Source: CAVRZJ01 sp964594125
Lineage (GTDB): Bacteria; Acidobacteriota; Thermoanaerobaculia; Thermoanaerobaculales; Thermoanaerobaculaceae
DNA length: 64,000 nucleotides
Direction of reading: 5' to 3'
Assembly: GCA_964594125.1 (NCBI GenBank)
Contig: CAZQLL010000007.1
Coordinates: 1-64,000 of the forward strand
Shown: positions 8,286 to 19,928 of the stretch, one piece after another
Layout: every line of letters begins with the position of its first letter
Numbering within the stretch: the stretch's first letter is position 1
Made by a program: the position numbers and the translations under genes
The notes under the pieces: generated by a model
Told to the model about the DNA's origin: nothing
What the model saw: the letters and a program-made list of their open reading frames with translations, nothing else
The model's database searches: none

Positions 8286-8960
8286 TCAAGATTGGCGCCC
8301 GCGCCTGCGGCGCTCGATCACGAGGCCGGAGGCCCAGCCGCCGAGGGCGAGCACGAGGATCGCCGCGCCGTGCCAGATCAGCACATGGCGAAGATCGGCC
8401 ACCGGGCAGATGAGGTGCTGGACGGCGTCGGCGAGCAGCCCTGCCCCGGCGCCGCCGAGCAGACCCGCCCAGCGCGGGCGAACGGCCCACGCGCGCCCCA
8501 CGAGCAGCGCCGTGAGAAGCATCGCCGGGAGCCCCGCCAGGCTCTCCATCGTCATACATGTCATGCCCTTCGCCACGCCGCCCGGGGCGGATACCGGCAT
8601 CCCGAGCCGCACCCAGACCAGGACGCCGACGACGACGGGAACGGCGGCGCCGGTCAGCAGCGCCGCCAGCCGCACGCCCCGGCTCGGCCCGGCCGCCGGG
8701 ACCGCCTCGCGCAGCGCCAGGTAGACGAGCCACAGGCCGATCCCGAACTGCGCGACGCCCGCGCACCAGACCAGAAGGAACCCCACGCTGGCGGCGTCGC
8801 GCCGCACACCGAAGATTGCCGGCACGATCACAGCCACGCACAGGCCCCAGAGCAGCACCCAGCCCAGCCGAAGCCACGCTGGCGGCAGCGGCCGGACGGG
8901 CCGCGAGTCCCGCTCCACCTCGTGTCGAAGCCGCTCCGGAAGGGTTTTGACCCCGCTCAT
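8286..8960 (-). CDS. NrsF-type (DUF1109) membrane anti-sigma factor
   Basis: This 224-residue integral membrane protein has about six hydrophobic helices. The stretch from CMTMESLAGLP through LICPVADLRHVLIWHGA resembles the DUF1109/NrsF family, with a Cys before helix four, a second Cys (LICP) and a Trp-His in the last part. NrsF proteins hold an ECF sigma factor at the membrane and in Caulobacter release it on heavy-metal stress through conserved cysteines. The start overlaps the stop of the sigma factor gene (ATGA at 8957-8960), the standard arrangement. The cytoplasmic N-terminus is about 30 residues long. Confidence 0.78.
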   Translation of the reverse strand: MSGVKTLPERLRHEVERDSRPVRPLPPAWLRLGWVLLWGLCVAVIVPAIFGVRRDAASVGFLLVWCAGVAQFGIGLWLVYLALREAVPAAGPSRGVRLAALLTGAAVPVVVGVLVWVRLGMPVSAPGGVAKGMTCMTMESLAGLPAMLLTALLVGRAWAVRPRWAGLLGGAGAGLLADAVQHLICPVADLRHVLIWHGAAILVLALGGWASGLVIERRRRGRQS

Positions 8961-9526
8961 GACCCCACCTCCCCCACGCCGAGAATCCGGCGGAGCTCCG
9001 CCACTCCCCGATGTGCCCGCACCTTGGCGGCGCCCGACGCGATCCCGAGGACGGCGCCCACCTCCTTGAAGTCCATCCCGAGAAGGTGGTGCAGCATCAC
9101 GGCCTCCCGCCTCCCCTCAGCGAGTTGCGCCAGTGCCCGCCACACGGTGCCCCGGTCGGCGAGCTGTTCGGCCTCAGGCGGTACCGGCAGCTCGGGAAGT
9201 TGCTCCGCGGCCGGCTGCTCGTGCTTCAGCCGCCGCATGGCCGAGCGACGGTGCATGAGGAAGACGTTGCGGGCGATCCCGTACAGCCACGGTCGCACCG
9301 GGCGTCCCGGCTGGTGGGTGTGGCGGGCACGGTGCACCTGCAGGAACGTCTCCTGCACGAGGTCCTCGGCCGTGGCGGCGTCCCACGCCAGCCCCTGAAG
9401 GAACCTCCTGAGCTGAGGGCGCATGAGCTCGTAGAGCTCGGCCAGCGCGTCCATGTCGCCGCCCTGATAGGCGACCATGAGCGCCAGCAGCCGCCCCTCG
9501 TGAGTGTCCCCGCCGACCGCCGTCAC
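8957..9526 (-). CDS. ECF RNA polymerase sigma factor
   Basis: This 189-residue ECF sigma factor has region 2 visible as AELYELMRPQLRRFLQGLAW and DLVQETFLQVHRARHTH, followed by PWLYGIARNVFLMHRR. Region 4 is GRREAVMLHHLLGMDFKEVG with a helix-turn-helix ending GAAKVRAHRGVAELRR. The coupled NrsF-type gene places it near the ECF16/SigF group. The start is GTG with GGGGAG just upstream (9533-9538). TAGGAT (9564-9559 on the minus strand) is a possible -10 box. Probable targets are its neighbours, the secreted proteins at 9623 and 11324, though only by position and one promoter-like match. Confidence 0.9.
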   Translation of the reverse strand: MTAVGGDTHEGRLLALMVAYQGGDMDALAELYELMRPQLRRFLQGLAWDAATAEDLVQETFLQVHRARHTHQPGRPVRPWLYGIARNVFLMHRRSAMRRLKHEQPAAEQLPELPVPPEAEQLADRGTVWRALAQLAEGRREAVMLHHLLGMDFKEVGAVLGIASGAAKVRAHRGVAELRRILGVGEVGS

Positions 9527-9573
9527 CGTGTGCTCCCCGTTCCGCCGTGCTGCGCGACATCCTACGCGAGGTC

Positions 9574-9603
9574 GCGCCCGGGGCGGCGACCCGCCCCGGG
9601 CGC
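9574..9603 (-). terminator. GC hairpin between secreted-protein and sigma genes
   Basis: A perfect 13-base-pair stem (9574-9586 with 9591-9603) closes a four-base loop. It follows the stop of the secreted-protein gene at 9623 and precedes the sigma factor gene. There is no T run, so it may be a factor-assisted terminator or a transcript stabiliser. Confidence 0.5.
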
Positions 9604-9622
9604 ACTGTCGGATCGAGCCCGG

Positions 9623-11185
9623 CTACCTCGCCGGGAAGTAGGCCGGCGCGTTGGTCCGGTTGTCCACGACGGAGGCGTAGCCGAGGACGTACGCTCCCGC
9701 CTCGTGCACCCTCACCACCGCGTAGGCCACCGGGACGTCCTCGCCGCTCAGGCCGGCGAGCACGTCGTTGAGCTGCATCTGCTCCATGGCGTCGAGACCC
9801 GAATCCACCGAACCCACCATGCTGCCGTCGCCGCGATAGAACTCCACCGTCACCGTGGCGACCTGCGCCGAGACGTTGAGCAGCCCCAGGTTGGTGCGAA
9901 AACCCGCGCTGCGCGTCGCCGCGTGCGACAGGCCGAGAATCCGGCGCGTGCGCTCGTGCGTCGCGGCGTTGGCCATGGCCATGGCGCCGATCGTCTGACC
10001 CATGGTGCCGCGCGACGACTCGTTGTAGGTGCGCGCCGCCACCTGCAACGCCTGGCCGTCGACCAGCAGCTTCAGGGCGCCGACGCCCTGGTAGCCGAAG
10101 AGCGCGCCCACCACGTCGACGTAACGCATCGCCTGACCAGCGCCGAGGGTGTAGACCTTGTCCACCATCATGCCGTCGGCGAGCAGCGTGATCTGGAAGG
10201 AGGTCGACGTCATACCGGCGTTGTGCACGTCGAGGTCCGACCGCCACATCGAGCCGCCCGCGCCCTTTGCGTGCGCCACGTTCGGCACGAACCACTCGTC
10301 GAGCAGCGTCACCGAGCCGTTGAGGAACCCGGCCGCGTTGTTGCCGAACGCCTGCAGGACGCCCATGCCGACGTCGTCGATGGTCGTGTCCACCAGCGGC
10401 TTGAGGGCAAACGGCGCGGGCGAGTTGTCGGGCTCGGGCTCGATCGAGACGACCGCGGCGTACCCGGCGGTGAGATCGGTGGGTGGGTTGATGAAGTCCT
10501 GACCGGGGAACGGAGGCGGGGCGGCCGGACCGGCGGCGGGGCCGCCGCCGTCGCTGTCGGCGCCGGTCGGTGAGGTGAAGCGGCCCGTGGTCATCGGACC
10601 CGATGCGCCTGCCACCCACCCCTCGTACACCCAACCGGCGGGCAGCGCGGGCAAGCTCAGGGACGGGCCGGGACCGGCCGCGGGGTCGACGAACCAGATC
10701 CCGTTCCTGTAGGACGCGAGACCGCCGCCGGTCGGCGCGGCCAGGATGTACCCGCCTGCCGCAGCGGTGAAGTCGCTCCCCAGCGCGGCCGGGTGGCTCA
10801 CGGAGAGCATGGCCCTGGTGCCGGAGAAATCGCCGCCCAGGAGGTGGACGGCGGATGGCGCCGGGTCGGCATCCGGCGAGGGCTCGATGGTGAGCACGAA
10901 CGCCGTGATGGCGGCACGATCGGCCACGTCGATCGCGAAGAACTGCCGGCTCGGCATCCCGGAGGCGCCGACCGTGAACGTTCCGGTGGTGACCGGGGCG
11001 CCGTTGACGATGAGCCAGCCCTCATAGGCCCAGCCTTGCCCGAGGTCCTCGAGGCCGGTGAAAGCAGCTCCCAACGTCACCTTCTCGGCCCGTGCCGGCG
11101 CCGCAAACAGGGCCGTCATCGCCAGTGCTGCCAGGGTTCTCGCCACGAGGCTGATTCGTTTTGAGTTGTGGTGATCGGATCGCAT
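9623..11185 (-). CDS. Large secreted protein with duplicated N-terminal domain
   Basis: The start is ATG 11185 with GGGAGA (11197-11192) upstream; the frame runs further but lacks a site. The 520-residue product begins with a signal peptide ending APARAE. Two copies of a domain follow: GWAYEGWLIVNGAPVTTGTF and GWVYEGWVAGASGPMTTGRF, each with a later IEPxPDxxPAP motif. This YEGW-TGxF pattern recalls the extracytoplasmic RskA (anti-sigma-K) fold, but there is no anti-sigma region and no membrane helix. The C-terminal half reads as beta-rich (HNAGMTSTSFQITLLADG, LGLLNVSAQVATVTVEFYRG), like a surface or periplasmic adhesin-type domain. I cannot name the protein. Its place beside the ECF/NrsF pair suggests it belongs to that regulon. 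Confidence 0.75.
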   Translation of the reverse strand: MRSDHHNSKRISLVARTLAALAMTALFAAPARAEKVTLGAAFTGLEDLGQGWAYEGWLIVNGAPVTTGTFTVGASGMPSRQFFAIDVADRAAITAFVLTIEPSPDADPAPSAVHLLGGDFSGTRAMLSVSHPAALGSDFTAAAGGYILAAPTGGGLASYRNGIWFVDPAAGPGPSLSLPALPAGWVYEGWVAGASGPMTTGRFTSPTGADSDGGGPAAGPAAPPPFPGQDFINPPTDLTAGYAAVVSIEPEPDNSPAPFALKPLVDTTIDDVGMGVLQAFGNNAAGFLNGSVTLLDEWFVPNVAHAKGAGGSMWRSDLDVHNAGMTSTSFQITLLADGMMVDKVYTLGAGQAMRYVDVVGALFGYQGVGALKLLVDGQALQVAARTYNESSRGTMGQTIGAMAMANAATHERTRRILGLSHAATRSAGFRTNLGLLNVSAQVATVTVEFYRGDGSMVGSVDSGLDAMEQMQLNDVLAGLSGEDVPVAYAVVRVHEAGAYVLGYASVVDNRTNAPAYFPAR

Positions 11186-11262
11186 GGTGTGTCTCCCTTG
11201 TCTCTCACTTTGCAACCGAGTCTCCTTCGGTTACACCAATGGTCCGCGCCGAAATGATGGAA

Positions 11263-11287
11263 GAGCCAGGCGAAAGCCGCCTGGCTC
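11263..11287 (-). terminator. Hairpin terminator after the Cys-rich protein gene
   Basis: GAGCCAGGCG (11263-11272) pairs perfectly with CGCCTGGCTC (11278-11287) over a five-base loop. On the minus strand the stem is followed by TTCCATCATTT, a partly T-rich tail. It lies after the Cys-rich gene and before the large secreted-protein gene. Confidence 0.6.
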
Positions 11288-11323
11288 CAGTACCTCCCTG
11301 GTGATTCGACCGCCGCGGTCAGG

Positions 11324-11680
11324 TCAGGCGGGCTTCTTGCTCTGCATCTTCTTGCAGACCGCGCAGCCCGTCGCGTCCTTGCCCGCGGTGTAGCCGCATG
11401 CAGGGCACTTCTTGCCAGTCACCTCGACCTTGACGTAGTCCTTGCCGCACGAGCACTTGCCCGGCTTCTCGGAGGTCGTGTCGCAGGCCGCGCAGACATA
11501 GGTGCCGGCCTTCTTCATCTCCCCGCTGCACAGCGGGCACTTGCCGGCGTTGTCGGCGCCGATCTTGCAGTGCGTACAGACGAACTTCGCACCCGCGCCA
11601 TCCGCGGCCGTCGCGGCCGCCCCCAGCGCCAGCCCGACCAGCACAGCCAGAGCCACCACCGCCACCACTGCCTTTCTCAT
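11324..11680 (-). CDS. Secreted Cys-rich metal-binding-like protein
   Basis: This 118-residue protein has a signal peptide (KAVVAVVALAVLVGLALGAA) and a mature part full of cysteine pairs: CTHC, CPLC, CAAC, CSC, CPAC and CAVC. This looks like tandem zinc-ribbon or heavy-metal-binding knuckles in a periplasmic protein. The GGGAGGTGA Shine-Dalgarno lies five bases before ATG 11680, and it overlaps a GTG at 11689 that cannot therefore be the start. It could buffer or sense metal ions for the neighbouring ECF/NrsF system, whose relatives answer to heavy metals; that function is inference. A hairpin terminator follows. Confidence 0.75.
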   Translation of the reverse strand: MRKAVVAVVALAVLVGLALGAAATAADGAGAKFVCTHCKIGADNAGKCPLCSGEMKKAGTYVCAACDTTSEKPGKCSCGKDYVKVEVTGKKCPACGYTAGKDATGCAVCKKMQSKKPA

Positions 11681-11689
11681 TCTCGTCAC

Positions 11690-12098
11690 CTCCCTTTCCG
11701 TTCTCTCGAGACGAGACCCCCGATCCAGGTGTCGGCCGCCGTGGCCGCGTCGGAGAGCTCGTCGCCGTGTTCTTTGCCTCTTGCCGATGTCCGGTTACTG
11801 GGCCTGCAGTGCCGAGGGGCGGAACGAGGTCGGCCTCGGCTCGATCGCGATCTCGCTCGGCCACTTCGACACCCTGTCGCCCCGGGCCCCGGCGCCCCGC
11901 CGTGCCGGCCACCCGCCGTCGCCGGAAATGAGATGGAATCTCCAGTGGTTACGCTCTGCCAGTGGAACGTCATTCCCCCTCGACACCGTGCGGCGCCGAT
12001 GCGGTCGCAATGGGCGGACCCTGCCTGCCGGCGCCGCACCCGGGGCGCGGGCGCGCGGCCGGCCCGTCCGCCCGCACCGCGGCTCCGCCGGAGCTCGT
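11690..12098. other. Spacer between divergent genes, mostly without genes
   Basis: About 400 bases separate the Cys-rich gene from the first kinase. Apart from the gamma-lyase relic at 11821-11877 I see no gene, tRNA or clear promoter. TCTCGAGAGA (near 11702-11712) is a small palindrome just upstream of the Cys-rich gene and could be an operator. Confidence 0.4.
11821..11877 (+). pseudogene. Relic of a second methionine gamma-lyase-type gene
   Basis: The forward frame reads NEVGLGSIAISLGHFDTL, against NEVGFGLIAVSLGYFDTL in the intact gene around 7935-7990. Most of the DNA differences fall at third codon positions or are conservative. Nothing homologous flanks it. The fragment is in the same frame as the kinase that follows but far upstream of its likely start. 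Confidence 0.7.
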
Positions 12099-14944
<2,846 letters not shown>

Positions 14945-14948
<4 letters not shown>

Positions 14949-17632
14949 GCGCAGCGAGCGACCTCGCATTGACCCCGGGAGCGCGGCTCGGCGCCTACGA
15001 GATCGCCGGCAAGCTCGGCGAGGGCGGCATGGGCGAAGTGTGGCGGGCGACCGACACCCGCCTGGGGCGGCAGGTCGCGCTCAAGATACTGCCCGTCAGC
15101 CTCGCCGACGACGGCGACCGCCATGCCCGCTTCGAACGCGAGGCGAAGGTCCTGGCCTCCCTCAACCACGCCAACATCGCGACGCTGTACGGCCTCGAGC
15201 ACCTCGACGGCCGCCACGTCCTTGTCATGGAGATGGTCGAGGGGGAGGACCTCTCGGAGCGGCTCGGCCGCGGCGCCGTGCCGGTCGACGAGGCACTCGG
15301 GATCGCCATGCAGATCGCCGAGGCGCTCGAGGCGGCGCACGAGAAGGGGATCGTCCACCGCGACCTCAAGCCCGCCAACGTCAAGGTCACGCCGGCCGGG
15401 GTTGTCAAGGTCCTCGACTTCGGGCTCGCCAAGGCGCTCGACCCGGCGCTTGCCTCGGGGTCGGCGGCCAACCCGGCGACCTCGCCGACCATGGCGACCA
15501 CCACGCAGGCGGGCCTGATCCTCGGCACCGCGGCGTACATGGCGCCGGAGCAGGCGCGCGGCAGCGCCGTCGACAAGCGCGCCGACATCTGGGCCTTCGG
15601 CGTCGTCCTGTTCGAGATGCTCACCGGGCGCCGTCTGTTCGCCGGGGCGACGGTCTCCGACACGCTGGCCGCGGTGCTGCGCCAGGAGATCGACTGGCGC
15701 GAGCTGCCGGGCGACACGCCGCCGGCAGTTCGCCGGCTGCTGGCCCGCTGTCTCGCCCGCGACCGCACGAGCCGCCTGCGCGACATCGGCGATGCACGGC
15801 TCGATCTCGAGGAGCCCTGGTCGGGCCGTGAGCCGACGGCCGAGGCGGCGGCGGCCCCGTCGCGGCCGCTCGCCGGCGTGCTGGCTGCCGGGCTCGCCGG
15901 GGCGGCGCTGACGCTCGGTGTCGTGCTCCTGGTGAGACCGGGAGGGCGCGTTCCCCGGGCAGCCGCGCAGCCGACGTTCCGTCAGGTCACGATCCTCCCC
16001 GGTGGTGAGCTGACGCCGGCGATCTCGCCCGACGGCGAGAGCTTCGTCTACGCCAAGACGGCCAACGGCGACCTCGACCTGTTCCTCCAGCGCGTCGACG
16101 GCAGCAACCCCATCGAGCTCACGGCCGACTGCCGCGAGGACGACCGCGACCCGGCGTTCTCTCCCGACGGCCGCCGCATCGCCTACCGCTCCGACTGCGG
16201 CGGCGGCGGCATCTTCGTCATGGGCGCCACCGGCGAATCGGCCCGGCGGGCGACCGACTTCGGCTACATGCCGTCGTGGTCGCCGGACGGTCGCGAGGTG
16301 GTGGTCGCAACCGAGCGTCCCGGTCTGCCGACCGCGCGACCGAGCGTCAGCCACCTCTGGGCCGTCAACGTCGAGACCGGCGTGAAACGCCTGGTCACCG
16401 AGCACGACGCCATGCACCCCTCGTGGTCGCCCGACGGCAGCCGCATTGCTTTCTGGGGGCTGCGCGGCGACACCCCGCAGCGCGACCTGTGGACGGTGGC
16501 GGCAGACGGTTCGCAAACCGCGGCGGACGCCGCCGTCCCCGTGACCGACGACCCGCCGCTCGACTGGAACCCGGTGTGGGCGCCCGACGGTCGCTCGCTC
16601 TACTTCTCCAGCACCCGCGGCGGCACCTTCAACCTCTGGCGCATCGCCGTCGAGCCGGCGAGCGGCCACCCGGAGGGCGCTCCGGCGCCGGTCACCGCAC
16701 CGACGAGCTGGGCCGGCTGGATCTCCGTCTCGCGCGACGGGCGGCGCCTCCTGTTCGTCGACCGCAACGCCCGCACCGCGATCCTGCGGGCGCCGCTCGC
16801 CGCCGGCGGACGCGGCCTCGCCGGCCCGCTTCAGGAGGTGCCGCTCGGCTCGTTCGAGGTCCACAACGAGTTCGACCTCTCGCCCGACGGCGAGAGCGTC
16901 ATCTTCGCAACGGCTGGGCTGCCGCAGAACCTGTTCGTGGTGCGCGGCGACGGCTCGGGGCTGCGCCAGCTCACCGACGGCGCGCACCGCGACCGCCAGG
17001 CGGCGTGGTCGCCGGACGGGAGCTGGATCGTCTTCCAGACCGATCGCTTCCGGAGCCAGTTCGCGCGCGTCCGGCCGGATGGCAGCGGCCTGCGGGAGCT
17101 GGCCACCGGCCTCGCGACGGGATGGCACCCGACCTGGTCGAGCGACGGGCGGCGCATCGCGGCGAGCGCTCCGAACGGGGGATTCCTGATCGACCCCGAA
17201 GCCTCGAGCCCGGAGGCGGCGAGCACGTTCCTGCCCGCGGCAGGGGACGGTTTCGTCTTCTGGCCGTCCTCGTGGTCGCCCGACGACCGCGTCCTCGCCG
17301 GTACGCTCTACCGCGACGGCGCACCGGCCGGCATCGGCACGCTCTCCCTGGCCGAGGGTCGCCACGCCCGGCTCGCCGCGCCGGACGGTGCGTCCCGGCC
17401 GCAGTTCCTCTCCGAGGGCCGCCACCTGCTGGCGGCGAGCCCGGATCGTCTGGTACTCCTCGACACCCGCGGCGCACCCGCCGCCGACCTCGCCGCCGCC
17501 CGGCCCGGCCACCGCTTCACCTACGCCGCCGTCTCCGCGGATCGCCGCTGGGTCAGTGTCTTCGACGCCGCCGACGAGTCCGACGTCTGGCTCGCCACGA
17601 TCGCGGCTCCGGGCGCTGCCGCGCAGCGATGA
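14945..17632 (+). CDS. Ser/Thr protein kinase with C-terminal beta-propeller (second of pair)
   Basis: This 895-residue protein starts at ATG 14945 inside the stop of the first kinase (ATGA). The kinase domain is intact: Gly loop KLGEGGMGEVW, VALKILP, HRDLKPANVKVT, DFGLAKAL, MAPEQAR. A membrane segment (GVLAAGLAGAALTLGVVLLV, about residue 315) leads to a C-terminal domain with many SPDG/WSPDG repeats (ISPDGESFVYAK, FSPDGRRIAYRS, WSPDGREVVVAT, WSPDGSRIAFW), a TolB-like propeller that should lie outside the membrane. The close match of its N-terminus to the first kinase shows a tandem duplication. The pair could sense an extracytoplasmic ligand and signal through phosphorylation; targets are not evident here. 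Confidence 0.9.
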
Positions 17633-17647
17633 CCGGTGGCGGCCGCG

Positions 17648-17748
17648 GCGCACCCTGGACCATGACAGTACGAAGGAGGGCCGGCGCCCTCGCCGGCCCG
17701 GGCCTCGCAAAGCAGGACCTCCGCGCGGGCGAGGGCGCCCGCGCTCCC
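17648..17748 (-). repeat. Palindromic repeat R1, copy a
   Basis: About 100 bases, matching the opposite strand of 21008-21106. It holds two perfect hairpins: GGGCCGGCG-CCCT-CGCCGGCCC (17678-17699) and GCGCGGGCG-AGGG-CGCCCGCGC (17723-17744). The edge toward 17648 carries GCACCCTGGACCATG, which is CATGGTCCAGGGTGC in the other copy. It lies between two genes of the same direction. Confidence 0.85.
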
Positions 17749-17775
17749 GTATTCTTGGGACGGACTCCAGGGCGA

Positions 17776-19029
17776 ATGGCTGACCGCGACACCGTCGACC
17801 GCCGCAACTACCGCGCCAACCTCCTCGAGGGCGGGCTGTACCTCGCCGCGACGCCGTTCTTCTCGCCGCAGACGGTGCTGCCGGTGCTCGTCGCCGGCCT
17901 CGGCGGCGGCAACCTCGCGGTCGGCGCGATGGCGGCGCTCAATCACGCCGGCGTCTTCCTGCCGCAGGCATTCGTCGCCCGCAGGGTCGCCGCGCTGCCG
18001 TGGAAGAAGCCTTGGGCGCTCGCGCTCGGCGCCGCCCAGCGCTCGATGCTGCTGCTGCTCGGTCTTGCGGTGCTGGCGTTCGGCGGCGCGCGCCCCGGCC
18101 TCACGCTCGCGCTGGTCCTGCTCCTGTACGCGGCGAACCAGCTCGTCCTCGGGGCGGCGGCCCTCGTCTGGTTCGACCTCTTCGCGAAGGTGACGCCGGT
18201 GGCCTGGCGGGGCCGTCTCGTGGGCTGGCGCAACGCCCTCGGGGGCGGCCTCTCGGTGATCGGCGGCTCGCTGCTCACCTGGCTGCTGGCGACGTACGCC
18301 TTCCCGCACTCCTTCGCAATCGCGCTGCTCGTCGCCTTCGTTCTCCAGCTCGCCTCGCTGCTCGTGCAGCTCCGCTACGTCGAGCTCGACGCCAGCCCGA
18401 CGCCGCCGTTGCGGCCGCTGGCGGCGTACCTGCGCGACCTGCCGGCGCTGCTCAGGCGGCACCGCGGCTTCGCGCTGTTCGTCGCCTATGCCGCCGGGTC
18501 GTACTTGGCGATGATGCCGGTCGGCTTCTTCGCCGTGCACGCGGTCGAGCGCTTCGGCGCCGGCGCCGGCGCGGTCGGCGCCTTCACGCTGATGCTCGTG
18601 ACCGTGCAGATCGTCAGCGCCCCGCTGTGCGGCGTCCTCGCCGATCGCCACGGCAACCGCGCGGCGCTCACCGTCGCCACCGGCGCCGTCCTCGCCGCGA
18701 GCGTCTGGGCGTTGCTCGCCCCGACGCTCGTCTCGTACACGCTGGTGTTCGCCTTCGTCGGCGTCAACATCGGCACCGAGTACATGGCTCGCCACAACAT
18801 GGCCGCCGAGCTCGCGCCCGAGGAGCGGCGGGCGCTGTTCGTCGGCGCGATGAACACCGCACTGGCGCCGTTCTGCCTCTCGGGGCTGCTCGGCGGTGTC
18901 GTCGCCGAGGTGCTCGGCCGCCGCGCCGTTTTCGCCGCCGGCATCGTCCTCTCCCTGGCGTCGCTCGCCGTCCTCCTCCTCGTGGTCCGCGACCCGCGCC
19001 ACCGGCGCCCGGGGCACGGCTCCGCCTGA
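17776..19029 (+). CDS. MFS transporter
   Basis: This 417-residue protein has twelve probable membrane segments and the layout of the major facilitator superfamily. Between helices two and three is VARRVAALPWKKPWALAL, and in the second half LADRHGNRAALTVATGAV matches the MFS loop signature. I cannot tell the substrate; there is no binding protein or enzyme beside it to suggest one. The start at ATG 17776 lies 28 bases after repeat R1. TATTCT (17750-17755) could be its -10 box, at the edge of the repeat. Confidence 0.85.
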   Translation: MADRDTVDRRNYRANLLEGGLYLAATPFFSPQTVLPVLVAGLGGGNLAVGAMAALNHAGVFLPQAFVARRVAALPWKKPWALALGAAQRSMLLLLGLAVLAFGGARPGLTLALVLLLYAANQLVLGAAALVWFDLFAKVTPVAWRGRLVGWRNALGGGLSVIGGSLLTWLLATYAFPHSFAIALLVAFVLQLASLLVQLRYVELDASPTPPLRPLAAYLRDLPALLRRHRGFALFVAYAAGSYLAMMPVGFFAVHAVERFGAGAGAVGAFTLMLVTVQIVSAPLCGVLADRHGNRAALTVATGAVLAASVWALLAPTLVSYTLVFAFVGVNIGTEYMARHNMAAELAPEERRALFVGAMNTALAPFCLSGLLGGVVAEVLGRRAVFAAGIVLSLASLAVLLLVVRDPRHRRPGHGSA

Positions 19030-19082
19030 CGCGGCGGGGTCACGGACTCGCCGGCACCCGTGCCGGCAAGACCGGCGACGGG

Positions 19083-19703
19083 CTACTTCTTCGGCTTCGG
19101 GATCAGCCCGTCCCGGACGAGCTGCTCGCGGACCTCGGCGACGATCTGGCCGGTCATCGCGCGCACCGAGGTGGGCTCGAGAGAGCGGGTGCGACCGCCC
19201 CACAGGAGCTTCTCGTCGGCGACGCGGTAGATCAGCACCTCGACCACGTGGTAGCGGTCGGTGCGCAGGTAGCCGGGGTCGTACACCGCCGTCCAGGCGT
19301 ACCCCCAGTATCCCCACATCGTGCCGTAGTACCCGCCCCAGGCGGCCGCGGTGCCCGAGACCTCCGTGGTCTCCTCGTCGACCCCCACCAGGCGCATCAC
19401 GACGACGCCGTCGAAACCGCCGGCCTTGATGAACTTCTTGGCCTTCTCGACGTCGCGTACCTCCTCGTCGGGGATGATCGAGTAGGCGGGCAGGGCGTTG
19501 CGCACGAGGATCGACAGCTCGTCCTCGACGATCTCGCGCCAGCGCGCGTCCGGGTTGACACCGATCGTGACGACCTTGCTCGCCTTGAGCTCGGTGACCT
19601 CCGGGTCCTTCCAGGTCATCGTCAGCGTCGTCCCCGCGGTCGAGCACGACAACGCGATCGGCGCGATGGCGGCGGCGAGCAACAGGCGCGGCAGGTGGCT
19701 CAT
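19083..19703 (-). CDS. DUF4136-type lipoprotein
   Basis: This 206-residue protein has a lipoprotein signal ending in the lipobox-like IALSC near residue 20. The mature part begins TLTMTWKDPE and has two conserved stretches, GFDGVVVMRLVGVDEET and RVADEKLLWGGRTRSLEP, that fit the DUF4136-like family of outer-membrane-associated lipoproteins. Between them is an aromatic, Gly-rich loop (WGGYYGTMWGYWGYAW). Function is unknown. The gene has GGGGGAAAG ahead of its ATG, and it faces the MFS gene tail to tail. Confidence 0.7.
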   Translation of the reverse strand: MSHLPRLLLAAAIAPIALSCSTAGTTLTMTWKDPEVTELKASKVVTIGVNPDARWREIVEDELSILVRNALPAYSIIPDEEVRDVEKAKKFIKAGGFDGVVVMRLVGVDEETTEVSGTAAAWGGYYGTMWGYWGYAWTAVYDPGYLRTDRYHVVEVLIYRVADEKLLWGGRTRSLEPTSVRAMTGQIVAEVREQLVRDGLIPKPKK

Positions 19704-19806
19704 CTTTCCCCCGAGATTGCACGGTTTGTGCCGGTCTTCCGGCCGTGCGGGGGCAGCTTACACCGTTTGGCCGCGGCCTCCCCGGCATCCGCGGCGTCCG
19801 TGTCGG

Positions 19807-19834
19807 TTGACACTTCGCCGGAAGGACCTAGAAT
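19807..19834 (+). promoter_or_regulatory. Promoter of tRNA-Gln
   Basis: TTGACA (19807-19812), a 16-base spacer and TAGAAT (19829-19834), with the tRNA beginning 17 bases further on. It is a clear sigma70-type promoter and shows that TAGAAT is a working -10 box in this genome. Confidence 0.85.
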
Positions 19835-19851
19835 GTGAGCTCCGCCGTTGC

Positions 19852-19925
19852 TGGGGAGTCGTCCAACGGCAGGACACGTGGCTCTGGACCACGGTATTGG
19901 GGTTCGAATCCCTACTCCCCAGCCA
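19852..19925 (+). tRNA. tRNA-Gln (anticodon CUG)
   Basis: The acceptor stem TGGGGAG pairs with CTCCCCA, with discriminator G and an encoded CCA (19923-19925). The anticodon stem CGTGG/CCACG holds the loop CTCTGGA, giving anticodon CTG for glutamine. The T arm carries GGTTCGAATCC. All arms fold without mismatch in the stems that I checked. Confidence 0.95.
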
Positions 19926-19928
19926 ATC

